A stretch of 64,000 nucleotides of DNA from Catellatospora paridis (GCF_009720365.1 NZ_WBZD01000037.1:62001-126000), one strand, 5' to 3'. Counted from the stretch's first letter, positions 53,621-62,674 are shown. Made by a program: numbers and translations. Notes: generated from the letters alone by a model not told the origin.

Positions 53621-54709
53621 TCAGCCGCCGGTCAGCTCACCCGACCGGCGGCGCACCGCGATCCCGCCGGGCAGCAGCGTCGCGCCCTGCCCGTGCCAGG
53701 CCGTGACCAGCGCGTCCAGGGCCGCGACGTGCCGGTGGGTCAGCGCCGCGCGGGGCGCGCCCAGCTCCGCGGCCCAGGCGTGCAGCACGCGGGTACGCAG
53801 CGCGGCAGGCAGTCCGCCCAGCGCGTCGGCGGACAGCCCGGCGGGGGTGCGGCAGCGGCTCAGCGCGTCGGCGGCCAGCTCGTCGAGCAGGTCGGCGTCC
53901 GCGCCCAGCAGGGCCGCGGACCGGGCCAGGTTGGCCACGACGCCCTCGCCGAGCGCGGCGACCAGGGCGGGCAGCGCGTCGGCCCGCACCCGCGACCGGG
54001 CGTACGACGGATCGGTGTTGTGCGGGTCCTCCCAGGGCGCCAGTTCCCGCGCCGCGCACGCGGCCCGGCAGGCCGCACGCGGCACGCCCAGCAGCGGCCG
54101 GCTGAACCGGGCACCCGCGTGCAGGCGATGTACGGGCATCCCCGCGAGACCGCGCGGCCCGGCCCCGCGCGCCAGCGCCAGCAGCACCGTCTCGGCCTGG
54201 TCGTCCCGGGTGTGTCCGAGCAGGACCGTCGTCGCGCCGAGCCGCCGGGCCGCCTCGGCCAGCGCCGCGTACCGCGCCTCCCGCGCTGCCGCCTCCGGCC
54301 CGCCCGGCCCGCCGACCTCGACCGTCGCGACCTCCACCAGGTCGAATCCCTGCTCCCGAGCCCATTGCGCGACCTGCTCAGCCCGCGCCGCCGACCCGTC
54401 CTGCAACTGATGGTCGACCGTCACCAACCCGACGCGCCACCCCAGCCGCGGCGCCACGAACACCGCGCCCGCCGCCAGCGCCAGCGAGTCCGCCCCACCC
54501 GAACAAGCCACCACCACCAGCGGCCGCCCATCCCCGGCGACCTCGCCCGACGGCCGCCCATCCCCCTGGCGCAACTCTTTGAGACTTGCGCCATCCGGAC
54601 CGTCCTGAGGCCGTGACTCTTCAAGAATTGCGGCAGGGACCGGCGGCAGGGTGGTCAGGGTGTGGCGGATCGCGGTGCGGATCGCGGCGACCGAGGGGTC
54701 GAGCCTCAT
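53621..54709 (-). CDS. tilS: tRNA(Ile)-lysidine synthase
   Basis: A 362-residue enzyme that puts lysine on C34 of tRNA-Ile(CAU) so that it reads AUA. The PP-loop SGGADS is at residues 70-75, followed by VTVDHQLQDGSAARAEQVA and LLGHTRDDQAETVL. It is the counterpart of Rv3625c. The PP-loop begins some 25-30 residues later than I would expect; residues about 28-60 (starting ILEESRPQ) look like an inserted stretch, and in the DNA contain a palindrome and a 14-bp direct repeat. The ATG at 54709 overlaps the stop of the metalloprotease gene as ATGA. Confidence 0.93.
   Translation of the reverse strand: MRLDPSVAAIRTAIRHTLTTLPPVPAAILEESRPQDGPDGASLKELRQGDGRPSGEVAGDGRPLVVVACSGGADSLALAAGAVFVAPRLGWRVGLVTVDHQLQDGSAARAEQVAQWAREQGFDLVEVATVEVGGPGGPEAAAREARYAALAEAARRLGATTVLLGHTRDDQAETVLLALARGAGPRGLAGMPVHRLHAGARFSRPLLGVPRAACRAACAARELAPWEDPHNTDPSYARSRVRADALPALVAALGEGVVANLARSAALLGADADLLDELAADALSRCRTPAGLSADALGGLPAALRTRVLHAWAAELGAPRAALTHRHVAALDALVTAWHGQGATLLPGGIAVRRRSGELTGG
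54522..54633. repeat. Palindromic element within tilS
   Basis: GGCGCAA-CTCTTTGAGAC-TTGCGCC is a palindrome at 54568-54592. A related motif GACTCTTCAAGAATTGCGG follows at about 54615-54633. Both resemble the outer motif of the intergenic palindrome at 36381-36429. A 14-bp direct repeat GGCCGCCCATCCCC (54522-54535 and 54552-54565) adjoins on the side of the PP-loop. All of it is translated in frame. Confidence 0.55.
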
Positions 54710-55788
54710 CCCCGGGTGTCGGCGGTGACCACGCGGGCCACCCACGCGTCGGGGTCGGCGATCTCGTCCAGGGTCGGCAGGGTCTGCGGGGACTCCCAGA
54801 TCCGGTTCAGGCCGTCCATGCCGACCCGGTCCAGCACCGACTGCACGAAGACCCGGCCCTCGGCGTACTGCCGCATCTTGATGTCGATGCCCAGCAGGCG
54901 GCGCAGATACTGCTCGACCGGGTTGCCCGGGTTGCGCTTGCGGTCGAACGCCGCGCGGATCGTCGCGACGCTCGGGATGACCTGCGGGCCGACGCCGTCC
55001 ATGACCACCTCGGCGTGCCCCTCCAGCAGGGTCAGCACCGCGGTGAGCCGGTCGAGCACGGCCCGCTGCTCGGGCGTCTGCACGGCCTCCAGCAGCGACG
55101 CGCCGCGGGTGCCCTCGGGCGCGCGGGCCGCCTTGATCGCCGCGCCGAACTGCTGGTAGGCCTGGCTGAGCAGGTTGGCCGTCGGCGGCTCGGTGGCCTC
55201 GATGAAGGCCCGCACCTCGCTGAGGAAGTGCGCGCGCAGCCACGGCACGGCGGTGAACTGGGTCCGGTGGGTGACCTCGTGCAGGCACACCCAGAGCCGG
55301 AAGTCGCGGGGGTCGGCCTTGATCCGGCGCTCCATGGCGACGATGTTCGGCGCGACCAGCAGCAGCTGCCCCGCCTGCACCGGACGGCCGGGCTCGGCGG
55401 GCGGCGCGGCGAAGATGTCGTACTGGCCGAGGACCTTGCCGGACAGGTAACCGAGCACCGCCCCGGCCTCCACGCCGGTCACCTTCGCGCCGACCAGGTT
55501 GCCGAGGAAGCCGACCTTCTCCTCGAGCTTGTCGGTCAGCGGCGTGATCACCGTACGGAGCCCCTGCACGTTGACGTCGGCCCAGGTGCGCCGATCGACC
55601 ACGCGCACCGGCGCGTCCGGCACCTGTGGCGTCATCTTCGTGTACTGCGCGACGTGGCCGATCGCCTCGTCGGCCAGCCGGCGTAGATCGGCGACGACCG
55701 CGGTGGCCTCTTCCAAGGTCACCGATGGTCCGATCGGGCCGAACCGCGCGGCGGTGGTCGAGGCGAGATCCCAGTCCACGAGAGCCAT
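54706..55788 (-). CDS. Zinc-dependent metalloprotease (DUF2342 type)
   Basis: A 360-residue protein with the zinc motif HEVTH at residues 170-174 (CLHEVTHRTQF) and a downstream acidic HAEVVMDGVG segment that may hold the third ligand. It belongs to the actinobacterial DUF2342 group, annotated as zinc metalloprotease or as an F420-biosynthesis-associated protein; no substrate is known. It is the counterpart of Rv3626c. The ATG at 55788 begins the conserved MALVDWDLA. Its stop overlaps the tilS start. It is divergent from the gamma-glutamyltransferase gene with 59 bases between. Confidence 0.9.
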   Translation of the reverse strand: MALVDWDLASTTAARFGPIGPSVTLEEATAVVADLRRLADEAIGHVAQYTKMTPQVPDAPVRVVDRRTWADVNVQGLRTVITPLTDKLEEKVGFLGNLVGAKVTGVEAGAVLGYLSGKVLGQYDIFAAPPAEPGRPVQAGQLLLVAPNIVAMERRIKADPRDFRLWVCLHEVTHRTQFTAVPWLRAHFLSEVRAFIEATEPPTANLLSQAYQQFGAAIKAARAPEGTRGASLLEAVQTPEQRAVLDRLTAVLTLLEGHAEVVMDGVGPQVIPSVATIRAAFDRKRNPGNPVEQYLRRLLGIDIKMRQYAEGRVFVQSVLDRVGMDGLNRIWESPQTLPTLDEIADPDAWVARVVTADTRG

Positions 55789-55847
55789 GACTAAGAACCT
55801 ACTCTCCCGTAGCCGCATCGCCCCGCGCCACGTGTTTGGATCTAGGG

Positions 55848-57431
55848 ATGCGACAAGCGGTGTACGCGCCCCAGGGAGTGGTGGCCACCAGCCAGCCACT
55901 GGCCGCCCAGGCGGGTCTGGCCATGCTGCGTGAGGGCGGTTCGGCGGTCGACGCCGCGGTGGCCGCAGCGGTGACCCTGACCCAGGTGCAGCCCGGCTCC
56001 AACGACCTCGGCGGCGACCTGTTCGCCCTGGTCTGGGACGGGAAAGAGCTGCACGGGCTGAACGCCTCCGGGCGCGCGCCGGCGGCGCTGAGCCTGGCCG
56101 CGCTGACCGAGGCCGCCAAGCCGCCCAACGGCGCCCTCGGCGGGGCGCAGGCACGGGCCCAGCTCGCCCCACCGGCCCGCGGCTGGCTGCCGGTGACCGT
56201 GCCGGGCGCCCCGGCGGGCTGGCAGGACCTGCACGCGCGGTTCGGGCGGCTGCCGTTCGAGCGGCTGTTCGCCGACGCGGTGCACTACGCCGAGCAGGGC
56301 TGGACGGTGTCGCCGACGGTCGCCCGGCGCTGGGCCGAGTCGGTGGAGGCACACCGCGCGCTGGACCACCCCGAGTGCCGGGCCTGGGCCGACGTGTACG
56401 CGCCGGACGGGCGCGCGCCGCGGGCCGGCGAGCTGTTCCGCAACCCGGGCGCGGGCCGGGCGCTGCGGTTGATCGGCGGCAGCCACGCCGACTCCTTCTA
56501 CCGCGGCGAGATCGCGCAGGCGCTGTCCGCGTACGCGGCGGACACCGGCGGCCTGCTCACCGCCGCCGACCTCGCCGAGCACACCAGCACCTGGGTCGAG
56601 CCGGTCAGCACGGACTACCGCGGGCACACCGTGTACGAGATCCCGCCCAACGGCCAGGGGGTGGCGGCCCTGCAGGCGCTCGCGCTGCTCGACGGGTTGC
56701 CGGGGCACGGGCTGCACGAGCAGATCGAGGCGATGAAGCTCGGCTTCGCCGACGCGCACGCGTACGTCGCCGACCCGGCCGCGTACCCGATGCCGGACCT
56801 GCTCGACCCCGCCTACCTGGCCACGCGGCGGGCGCTCATCGGGGACCGGGCCGGTGACCCGCCGCCCGGCGACCCGATGAAGGGCGGCACCGTCTACCTG
56901 GCCGCGGCCGACGCCGACGGCATGATGGTCAGCCTGATCCAGTCGACGTACCAGGGCTTCGGCTCGTTCGTGGTGCTGCCGGAGTACGGCTTCGGGCTGC
57001 AGAACCGCGGGGCCGGGTTCAGCCTCGACCCGGCCCACCCGAACGTGGCCGCGCCCGGCAAGCGCCCGTTCCACACGATCATTCCCGGGTTCCTGTTCCG
57101 CGACGGCGCGCCGCTGGGGCCGTTCGGCGTGATGGGCGGGCACATGCAGCCGCAGGGCCACCTGCAGCTGGTGCTGGCGACCGTGGACGACGGGCTGGGC
57201 CCGCAGGAGGCGCTGACCCGGCCGCGCTGGTACTGGCACTCCGAGCGGCAGGTCGAGGTCGAGCCGGAGTTCGACCCGGTGCTGGTCGAGCAGCTGCGGT
57301 CGCGAGGCCACGACGTCACCGTCGCCACCGACCGGTCCACGTTCGGCATGGGCCAGGCGATCTGGCGCATCCCCGGCGGCTACGTCGCCGGCTCCGAACC
57401 CCGCGCCGACGGCCAGGCCGCCGCCTACTGA
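55848..57431 (+). CDS. Gamma-glutamyltransferase family protein
   Basis: A 527-residue Ntn-hydrolase that would cleave gamma-glutamyl compounds such as glutathione, or related acyl amides. It has the family N-terminal pattern VVATSQPLAAQAGLAMLREG and GSNDLGGDLFALVW. The autoprocessing nucleophile is probably T348 in KGGTVYLAAAD, where classical enzymes have TTHFSV. No signal peptide is present, so it is likely cytoplasmic, unlike secreted GGTs. The ATG at 55848 is preferred; the TTG at 55836 is also in frame, and no ribosome site is visible, so it may be leaderless. Actinobacteria use mycothiol rather than glutathione, so the substrate is open. Confidence 0.88.
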   Translation: MRQAVYAPQGVVATSQPLAAQAGLAMLREGGSAVDAAVAAAVTLTQVQPGSNDLGGDLFALVWDGKELHGLNASGRAPAALSLAALTEAAKPPNGALGGAQARAQLAPPARGWLPVTVPGAPAGWQDLHARFGRLPFERLFADAVHYAEQGWTVSPTVARRWAESVEAHRALDHPECRAWADVYAPDGRAPRAGELFRNPGAGRALRLIGGSHADSFYRGEIAQALSAYAADTGGLLTAADLAEHTSTWVEPVSTDYRGHTVYEIPPNGQGVAALQALALLDGLPGHGLHEQIEAMKLGFADAHAYVADPAAYPMPDLLDPAYLATRRALIGDRAGDPPPGDPMKGGTVYLAAADADGMMVSLIQSTYQGFGSFVVLPEYGFGLQNRGAGFSLDPAHPNVAAPGKRPFHTIIPGFLFRDGAPLGPFGVMGGHMQPQGHLQLVLATVDDGLGPQEALTRPRWYWHSERQVEVEPEFDPVLVEQLRSRGHDVTVATDRSTFGMGQAIWRIPGGYVAGSEPRADGQAAAY

Positions 57432-57490
57432 GAGCAGGTCCGGCGGGGCTGCGCCAAGTCCAGGCCCTACGCGTAGTCGTTGACGCCACT

Positions 57491-60400
57491 GTGAAGATGG
57501 CGACTTTTGTCCGGATTAGCTGCGGGTTCGCCCTGGTGGCGGGCGCGGCAGTGATACCGGCGGGCGGCGGTGCGGCCGCGCCGGACGGCCCGCAGAAACT
57601 CCAACCGGCCTCGCGGATCACGGCCGGGCGCGCGCCCACCAGCCGGCTCGCGAAGACCGACCGCAGCCTGCTCGACCGCACCGACGGCGAGCGCATCCCG
57701 GTGCTGGTCAAGCTTGACCACGACGCGGTCGCCAGCTACGCCGGCGGGGTGCCCGGCCTGGCCGCGACGAGCCCGGCGGCCACCGGCACCCGGCTGCGCG
57801 GCGGCGACGCGGAGCAGGCCTACGAGCAGTACCTGGCAGAGCGTGAGCAGCAGTTCACCTCGGCGCTCGCGGCGAAACTGCCGTCGGCGACGGTCGGCCA
57901 GCGGCTGCGCACCGTGTACGGCGGGGTGGCGCTGACGCTGCCCGCCAACGAGGTCAAGAAGCTGCTCGCCGTCGAGGGCGTGGTGGCCGTGCAGCGTGAC
58001 GAGCTGCGCGAGCCGCTGACCGACTCGTCCAGCTCCTTCATCGGCGCGGACGTGCTGCAGAGCGGCGCGGGCGCGAACGGCGCGCCGACCAGCCAGGCGG
58101 GCAAGGGGGTCGTGGTCGGCGTGCTGGACACCGGCGCGTGGCCGGAGCACCCGTCCTTCACCGACCAGGGCGTGCTGGCCGCGCCCCCGGCCAAGACGGA
58201 CGGCTCGGCACGCCGCTGCGACTTCGGCGACAACCCGCTGACGCCCGCCAGGGACGTGTTCCGCTGCAACAACAAGCTGATCGGCGGAGCCGCGTTCCTG
58301 AAGGGCTACCTGGAGGCGTTCCCGGACGAGACCTACAAGTCGGCGCGCGACAGCGACGGGCACGGCACGCACACCGCCTCGACGACCGCGGGCGACGTGC
58401 TGGCCTCGGCGAAGGTGTTCGGCGTCGAGCGCGGACCCGTGCACGGGGTCGCGCCCGGCTCCTGGCTCAGCGTCTACAAGGTGTGCGGGGCGAACGGCTG
58501 CATGTCGTCGGACTCGGCGGCCGCGGTGGCGCAGGCGGTGCGCGACGGCGTCGACGTCGTCAACTTCTCCATCTCCGGCGGCACCGACCCGTTCAGCGAC
58601 CCGGTCGAGATGGCCTTCCTGGATGCGTACGCCGCAGGGGTCTTCGTGGCCGCCTCGGCGGGCAACTCGGGTCCGGACGCCGGCACGGTCAACCACCTCT
58701 CCCCGTGGGTGACCACGGTGGCCGCCTCCACCCAGCGCCGTGAGTTCAGCGCGGGCCTGACGCTGCAGTCCGGCACCGCGACCGCGCAGCTGAGCGGGGC
58801 CTCGCTGACCGCGGGCGCCGGACCGGCCCCGCTGGTGCGGGCCGGCGACGTCACCGGCTACAAGGGCGGCGCGACCTGCGCCAAGCCCGCGAAGAAGGGC
58901 CAGTTCACCGGGCAGATCGTCGTCTGCGAGCGCGGCGGCAACCCCCGCGTCGAGAAGGGCTGGAACGTACGCGAGGGCGGCGCCGTCGGCATGGTCCTCT
59001 ACAACCCGAAGCTGCAGGACGTGGAGACCGACAACCACTGGCTGCCCACGGTGCACCTGGCCGATCCGGCGGTGCTGGAGTTCCTCGACGCGAACACCGG
59101 CATCACCGCGACGATCACCGCCGGGCAGGCCAGCGCGGGCACCGGCGACGTGATGGCCGCGTTCTCCTCCCGCGGCCCGGGCGGCCTCGCGCTCAAGCCC
59201 GACGTGACCGCGCCGGGCGTGCAGATCCTGGCCGGACACACGCCGACCCCGGGCGCCACCGCGGGTGGCCCGGCCGGCGAGCTGTTCCAGGCCATCGCGG
59301 GCACCTCCATGTCGTCGCCGCACGTGGCCGGAGCGGCGGCGCTGCTGGCGTCCCGGCATCCGGACTGGACCCCGGGCGAGCTCAAGTCGGCCCTGATGAC
59401 CAGCGCCGTCACCGAGGTCACCACCGAGGACGGCAAGACCCCGGCCGGGCCGCACGAGATGGGCGCCGGGCGGATCGCGGTGGACCGCGCCGACCAGGTC
59501 ACGCTGACCGTGTCGGACTCGTCCTCCCGCATGATGACGCTGGCCGACGACGAGGTGCGCGCCGTCGACCTCAACCTGCCGTCGATCAACGCGCCGATCA
59601 TGCCGGGCCGGCTCTCCACGGTCCGCACCCTGCGCAACATGACCGACCGGACCATGACGTACGCCGTGGCGAGCACCGCGCCGAAGGACAGCTCGATCAG
59701 CGTCCCGGCGACGGTCACCGTGCCGGCCCGGGGCACCGCGCCGCTGCCCGTGACGATCTACTCCCGCGCGGTCGTGGACGGCTACCTGTCCGGCGAGATC
59801 CGGCTGACCGCGGCCGACGGCAGCCCGGCGCTGCACCTGCCGGTCGCCTTCCGGCCGTCCCAGGGGCAGGTGACGCTGGCCAGCACCTGCACCGCGAAGA
59901 AGGTGACGCTGGCCGGCACCGCGCAGTGCACGGTGACGGCCGCCAACACCGGCTACGACGACGCGCCGGTCGACCTCACCACCCGCCTGGACCCGGCGCT
60001 CGCCGTCGCCGGGGTCGACGGCGGGGCCAAGCTCGACGGCCCGCGCGAGGTCAGCCATGACACCACGCTGCGCGGCATCGAACCGGGTACGCCGGACGTC
60101 GCGGAGCTGGACGACCGGGTGTGGAAGCCGCTGGACGTCGCACCCGACGCGATCGGCGACGAGGAGATGATCCTTTACGACGTGCCCGGGTTCGGCTTCG
60201 CCGGTCAGACCTACCAGCGCATCGGCGTGGTCTCCAACGGCTACCTCGTGGTCGGCGGCGGCACCGCCCAGGACGTGCGGATCGCCCCGCCGGGCACCGA
60301 GGGCGAGCAGGCCCCCGACCCGGCCCGGCCCAACAACGTGCTGGCCCCGTACTGGGCAGACCTCGACGGCTCGACGGCCGACGGAGTGCGGGTGGCCGCC

Positions 60401-60790
60401 GTCGAGGGCGGCGGCGTGGAGTGGATCGTCGTCGAGTGGCGGGTGAACCGTTTCGGCACCGAGGACACCCAGCGTTTCCAGGTCTGGCTGGCCATCGGCG
60501 AGGACGAGGACATCCGGTTCGCGTACGACGCGAAGGACCTGCCCGGCGGCACGAAGGTGTTCGCGGTCGGCGCGGAGAACGCCCTCGGCAAGGGCCTCCT
60601 TCGCAGCGAGCAGCCCGGCCCGGACCTGCGGGTGCAGAGCACCGGCGGGCACCCGGGCGGGGTGGCGTCGTACACCGTGAAGCTGCGCGGCGTCATGCCC
60701 TCCGACGCGCGGGTGACCACGAGCATGACCAGCCCGGAGGTCCCCGGCACCACCGTCGTGCGCACCCGCATCCCGGTAGTCGCCCCGTAA
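57491..60790 (+). CDS. Secreted subtilisin-like serine protease with PA domain
   Basis: A 1099-residue secreted S8 protease. A signal peptide (about 1-30) and I9-type propeptide (about 65-175) precede the catalytic domain with D213 (GVLDTGAWPEH), H291 (SDGHGTHTAST) and S606 (AGTSMSSPHVAG). A PA domain is inserted between H and S (about 445-530, QIVVCERGGNPRVEKG). A Fn3-like domain and a C-terminal beta-rich region (about 870-1099) follow. No sorting signal or membrane anchor is seen, so it is probably released. The layout resembles plant and actinobacterial subtilases. The GTG at 57491 or the ATG at 57497 may start it; no ribosome site is obvious. Confidence 0.92.
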   Translation: MKMATFVRISCGFALVAGAAVIPAGGGAAAPDGPQKLQPASRITAGRAPTSRLAKTDRSLLDRTDGERIPVLVKLDHDAVASYAGGVPGLAATSPAATGTRLRGGDAEQAYEQYLAEREQQFTSALAAKLPSATVGQRLRTVYGGVALTLPANEVKKLLAVEGVVAVQRDELREPLTDSSSSFIGADVLQSGAGANGAPTSQAGKGVVVGVLDTGAWPEHPSFTDQGVLAAPPAKTDGSARRCDFGDNPLTPARDVFRCNNKLIGGAAFLKGYLEAFPDETYKSARDSDGHGTHTASTTAGDVLASAKVFGVERGPVHGVAPGSWLSVYKVCGANGCMSSDSAAAVAQAVRDGVDVVNFSISGGTDPFSDPVEMAFLDAYAAGVFVAASAGNSGPDAGTVNHLSPWVTTVAASTQRREFSAGLTLQSGTATAQLSGASLTAGAGPAPLVRAGDVTGYKGGATCAKPAKKGQFTGQIVVCERGGNPRVEKGWNVREGGAVGMVLYNPKLQDVETDNHWLPTVHLADPAVLEFLDANTGITATITAGQASAGTGDVMAAFSSRGPGGLALKPDVTAPGVQILAGHTPTPGATAGGPAGELFQAIAGTSMSSPHVAGAAALLASRHPDWTPGELKSALMTSAVTEVTTEDGKTPAGPHEMGAGRIAVDRADQVTLTVSDSSSRMMTLADDEVRAVDLNLPSINAPIMPGRLSTVRTLRNMTDRTMTYAVASTAPKDSSISVPATVTVPARGTAPLPVTIYSRAVVDGYLSGEIRLTAADGSPALHLPVAFRPSQGQVTLASTCTAKKVTLAGTAQCTVTAANTGYDDAPVDLTTRLDPALAVAGVDGGAKLDGPREVSHDTTLRGIEPGTPDVAELDDRVWKPLDVAPDAIGDEEMILYDVPGFGFAGQTYQRIGVVSNGYLVVGGGTAQDVRIAPPGTEGEQAPDPARPNNVLAPYWADLDGSTADGVRVAAVEGGGVEWIVVEWRVNRFGTEDTQRFQVWLAIGEDEDIRFAYDAKDLPGGTKVFAVGAENALGKGLLRSEQPGPDLRVQSTGGHPGGVASYTVKLRGVMPSDARVTTSMTSPEVPGTTVVRTRIPVVAP

Positions 60791-60818
60791 AAAGCCTGCT
60801 CCCTGGGTCGCGAGGTTG

Positions 60819-60864
60819 AGAAGGGCACCTTCTGCAACGCATGGCGTTGTGAAGGTGCCCTTCT
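60819..60864. terminator. Bidirectional terminator-like hairpin (family copy 3)
   Basis: AGAAGGGCACCTTC-t-GCAACGC pairs with GCGTTG-t-GAAGGTGCCCTTCT, between the convergent subtilase and AraC-type regulator genes. It shares nearly all of its stem with the hairpin at 7010-7060. Confidence 0.8.
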
Positions 60865-60869
60865 TCGTG

Positions 60870-61823
60870 TCAGCGGCTGCGGAAGGTCTGGCGGTAGGTG
60901 GCGGGGGTGGTGCCCACGCGGCGGTGGAAGTGGTGGCGCAGGGTGGCCGAGTCGCCGAAGCCGGCCCGGGTCGCCACCGACTCGACGCTCAGCTGCGTCT
61001 CCTCCAGCAGCCGCCGGGCCAGCAGCAGGCGCTGATGCGTGAGCCAGTCGTGCGGCGTCGCGCCCGTCTCCGCCCGGAACCGGCGCGCGAACGTACGCGG
61101 GGCCATGTGCGTGCGCGCCGCCAGATCCTCCACGGTCAGCTGCTCGTCCAGGTGGGTGAGCAGCCACTCCAGCAGCGGCTGCAGGGTGTCGCAGTCGACC
61201 TCGGCCGCGATCGGCGCCTCGATGAACTGCGACTGCCCGCCCGCCCGGTGCGGCGGCACCACCATCCGCCGGGCCAGCTTCGTCGCCACCGCCGCGCCCT
61301 GCTCCTGGCGCACCAGGTGCAGGCACGCGTCGATCCCGGCCGCGGTGCCCGCGCTCGTGATCACCCGCCCGTCCTGCACGTACAGCTCGTCCGGCGACAC
61401 CAGGGCCGTCGGATGCCGCTGCGCCAGCAGCGCCGCGTGTTTCCAGTGCGTCGTGCAGCGCCGCCCGTCGAGCAGCCCCGCCTGCCCCAGCAGGAACGCC
61501 CCCGAGCACACCGACAGGATCCACGCGCCCCGCTCGGCCGCCGCGACCAGCGCGTCCACCGCCGCCGGGGGCACCGCCGAGGTGAGCGGATGCGCCGGCA
61601 CGGCAACCAGATCGGCGCTCGCCAGCGGCGCCAGATCGGCGTGCGGCACGATGCTGAACCCCGACCGGGTGCGGATCGGCCCACCGTCCGGACTGCACAC
61701 CGCGAACTCGTACGACGGGAACCCGTCCGCGCTCCGATCGGTCCCGAAAACCTCGCACAGCACCCCGAGCTCGAACGGGGCGACGTCCTCCAGGCCGAGC
61801 ACGGCCACCCGATACAGCGACAT
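60870..61823 (-). CDS. GlxA-family AraC-type regulator with DJ-1/PfpI domain
   Basis: A 317-residue regulator. The N-terminal DJ-1/PfpI-like domain (about 5-185) has the nucleophile-elbow region SVCSGAFLLGQAGLLDGR. The C-terminal AraC domain (about 215-317) has two helix-turn-helix units (LTVEDLAARTHMAPRTFARR and SVESVATRAGFGDSATLRHH). Members sense small metabolites and control neighbouring or catabolic genes; the ligand is unknown. Both the GTG at 61832 and the ATG at 61823 are possible starts; the ATG gives the usual MSLYRVAVLGL. A 9-bp inverted repeat (61846-61880) lies just upstream and may be its operator. Confidence 0.92.
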   Translation of the reverse strand: MSLYRVAVLGLEDVAPFELGVLCEVFGTDRSADGFPSYEFAVCSPDGGPIRTRSGFSIVPHADLAPLASADLVAVPAHPLTSAVPPAAVDALVAAAERGAWILSVCSGAFLLGQAGLLDGRRCTTHWKHAALLAQRHPTALVSPDELYVQDGRVITSAGTAAGIDACLHLVRQEQGAAVATKLARRMVVPPHRAGGQSQFIEAPIAAEVDCDTLQPLLEWLLTHLDEQLTVEDLAARTHMAPRTFARRFRAETGATPHDWLTHQRLLLARRLLEETQLSVESVATRAGFGDSATLRHHFHRRVGTTPATYRQTFRSR

Positions 61824-61845
61824 GTGACTCACGCTACTCGATGAA

Positions 61846-61880
61846 TGGCAGGAAATCGAGGGACCCTGTCATTCCTGCCA
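61846..61880. promoter_or_regulatory. Inverted repeat upstream of the AraC-type regulator
   Basis: TGGCAGGAA (61846-61854) and TTCCTGCCA (61872-61880) are perfect arms 17 bases apart, about 23 bases before the regulator start. The position suits an autoregulatory operator. Confidence 0.5.
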
Positions 61881-61963
61881 CTGTCACCCGCGAACCGGAC
61901 AGGAGACACTTAATTCACTCCGGTGCGCACCGGCCCAAACCACTTCGAAACGGTGAGGCCGTC

Positions 61964-62086
61964 ATGGAGCAGTTCGTCTTCCTACTCGTGTTCCTGCTGG
62001 TCACCGGTGTCGCGGGCCAGCTCGGGATGATCGTCACCAATTCCGACCCCGACGTGCGGCAGAGCCCCTTCATCCGGCAGTCTTGA
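61964..62086 (+). CDS. Small single-pass membrane protein
   Basis: A 40-residue protein starting MEQFVFLLVFLLVTGVAGQL, almost entirely one membrane helix with a short polar tail (NSDPDVRQSPFIRQ). GGTGAGG lies about 6 bases before the ATG. It ends 4 bases before hpt and would be co-transcribed with it. No family is recognised; expression is inferred from the ribosome site and the membrane-helix character. Confidence 0.5.
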   Translation: MEQFVFLLVFLLVTGVAGQLGMIVTNSDPDVRQSPFIRQS

Positions 62087-62090
62087 CCAC

Positions 62091-62654
62091 ATGGGCTGGT
62101 ACGACGCGGACATAGACCGTGTGATCATCACTGAAGAGGAACTCCGCGGTAAGACCGCCGAGCTCGCCAAGCAGGTCGCCGCCGACTACGCGTCGGTCGA
62201 CGGCCTGCTTCTCGTCTGCGTCCTGAAGGGCGCGGTCATGTTCATGGCCGACTTCTCCCGCGAACTCGGCAAGGTCGGCGGCCCGCCCGTCGAACTCGAG
62301 TTCATGGCCGTCTCCTCGTACGGCCAGGGCACCACGTCCTCCGGCGTCGTACGCATCCTCAAGGATCTCGACCGGGACATCGCGGGCAAGCACGTGATCG
62401 TCGTCGAGGACATCGTGGACTCGGGTCTGACGCTCTCCTGGCTGCTCAAGTACCTGGAGTCGCGGTCGGCGAAGTCTGTCGACGTGGTGGCTCTGTTCCG
62501 GAAGCCTGAGGCGATCAAGGTGCCGGTGCCGGTGAAGTACGTGGGTTTCGACATTCCTACGGAGTTTGTCGTGGGGTACGGGCTGGATTACTCGGAGCGG
62601 TATCGCGAGGTGCCGTATGTCGGGATTTTGAAGCCTGAGGTTTATCAGCGCTGA
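62091..62654 (+). CDS. hpt: Hypoxanthine phosphoribosyltransferase
   Basis: A 187-residue purine-salvage enzyme that converts hypoxanthine or guanine and PRPP to IMP or GMP. The PRPP-binding loop is VIVVEDIVDSGLTLSWLL, and LLLVCVLKGAVMFMADFSRE is the family helix. The C-terminal DYSERYREVPYVGILKPEVY is typical. It is the counterpart of Rv3624c, which likewise follows tilS and precedes ftsH. The ATG at 62091 begins the usual MGWYDADIDRVIITEEEL. Terminator-like nested hairpins follow 20 bases after the stop. Confidence 0.96.
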   Translation: MGWYDADIDRVIITEEELRGKTAELAKQVAADYASVDGLLLVCVLKGAVMFMADFSRELGKVGGPPVELEFMAVSSYGQGTTSSGVVRILKDLDRDIAGKHVIVVEDIVDSGLTLSWLLKYLESRSAKSVDVVALFRKPEAIKVPVPVKYVGFDIPTEFVVGYGLDYSERYREVPYVGILKPEVYQR

Positions 62655-62674
62655 TTCGTGCGTGGTTTCGCTGC

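Noticed and set aside
57467-60652. Minus-strand open frame opposite the subtilase
   Set aside because: Gly/Arg/His/Val-rich shadow of a gene with complete catalytic motifs on the plus strand.
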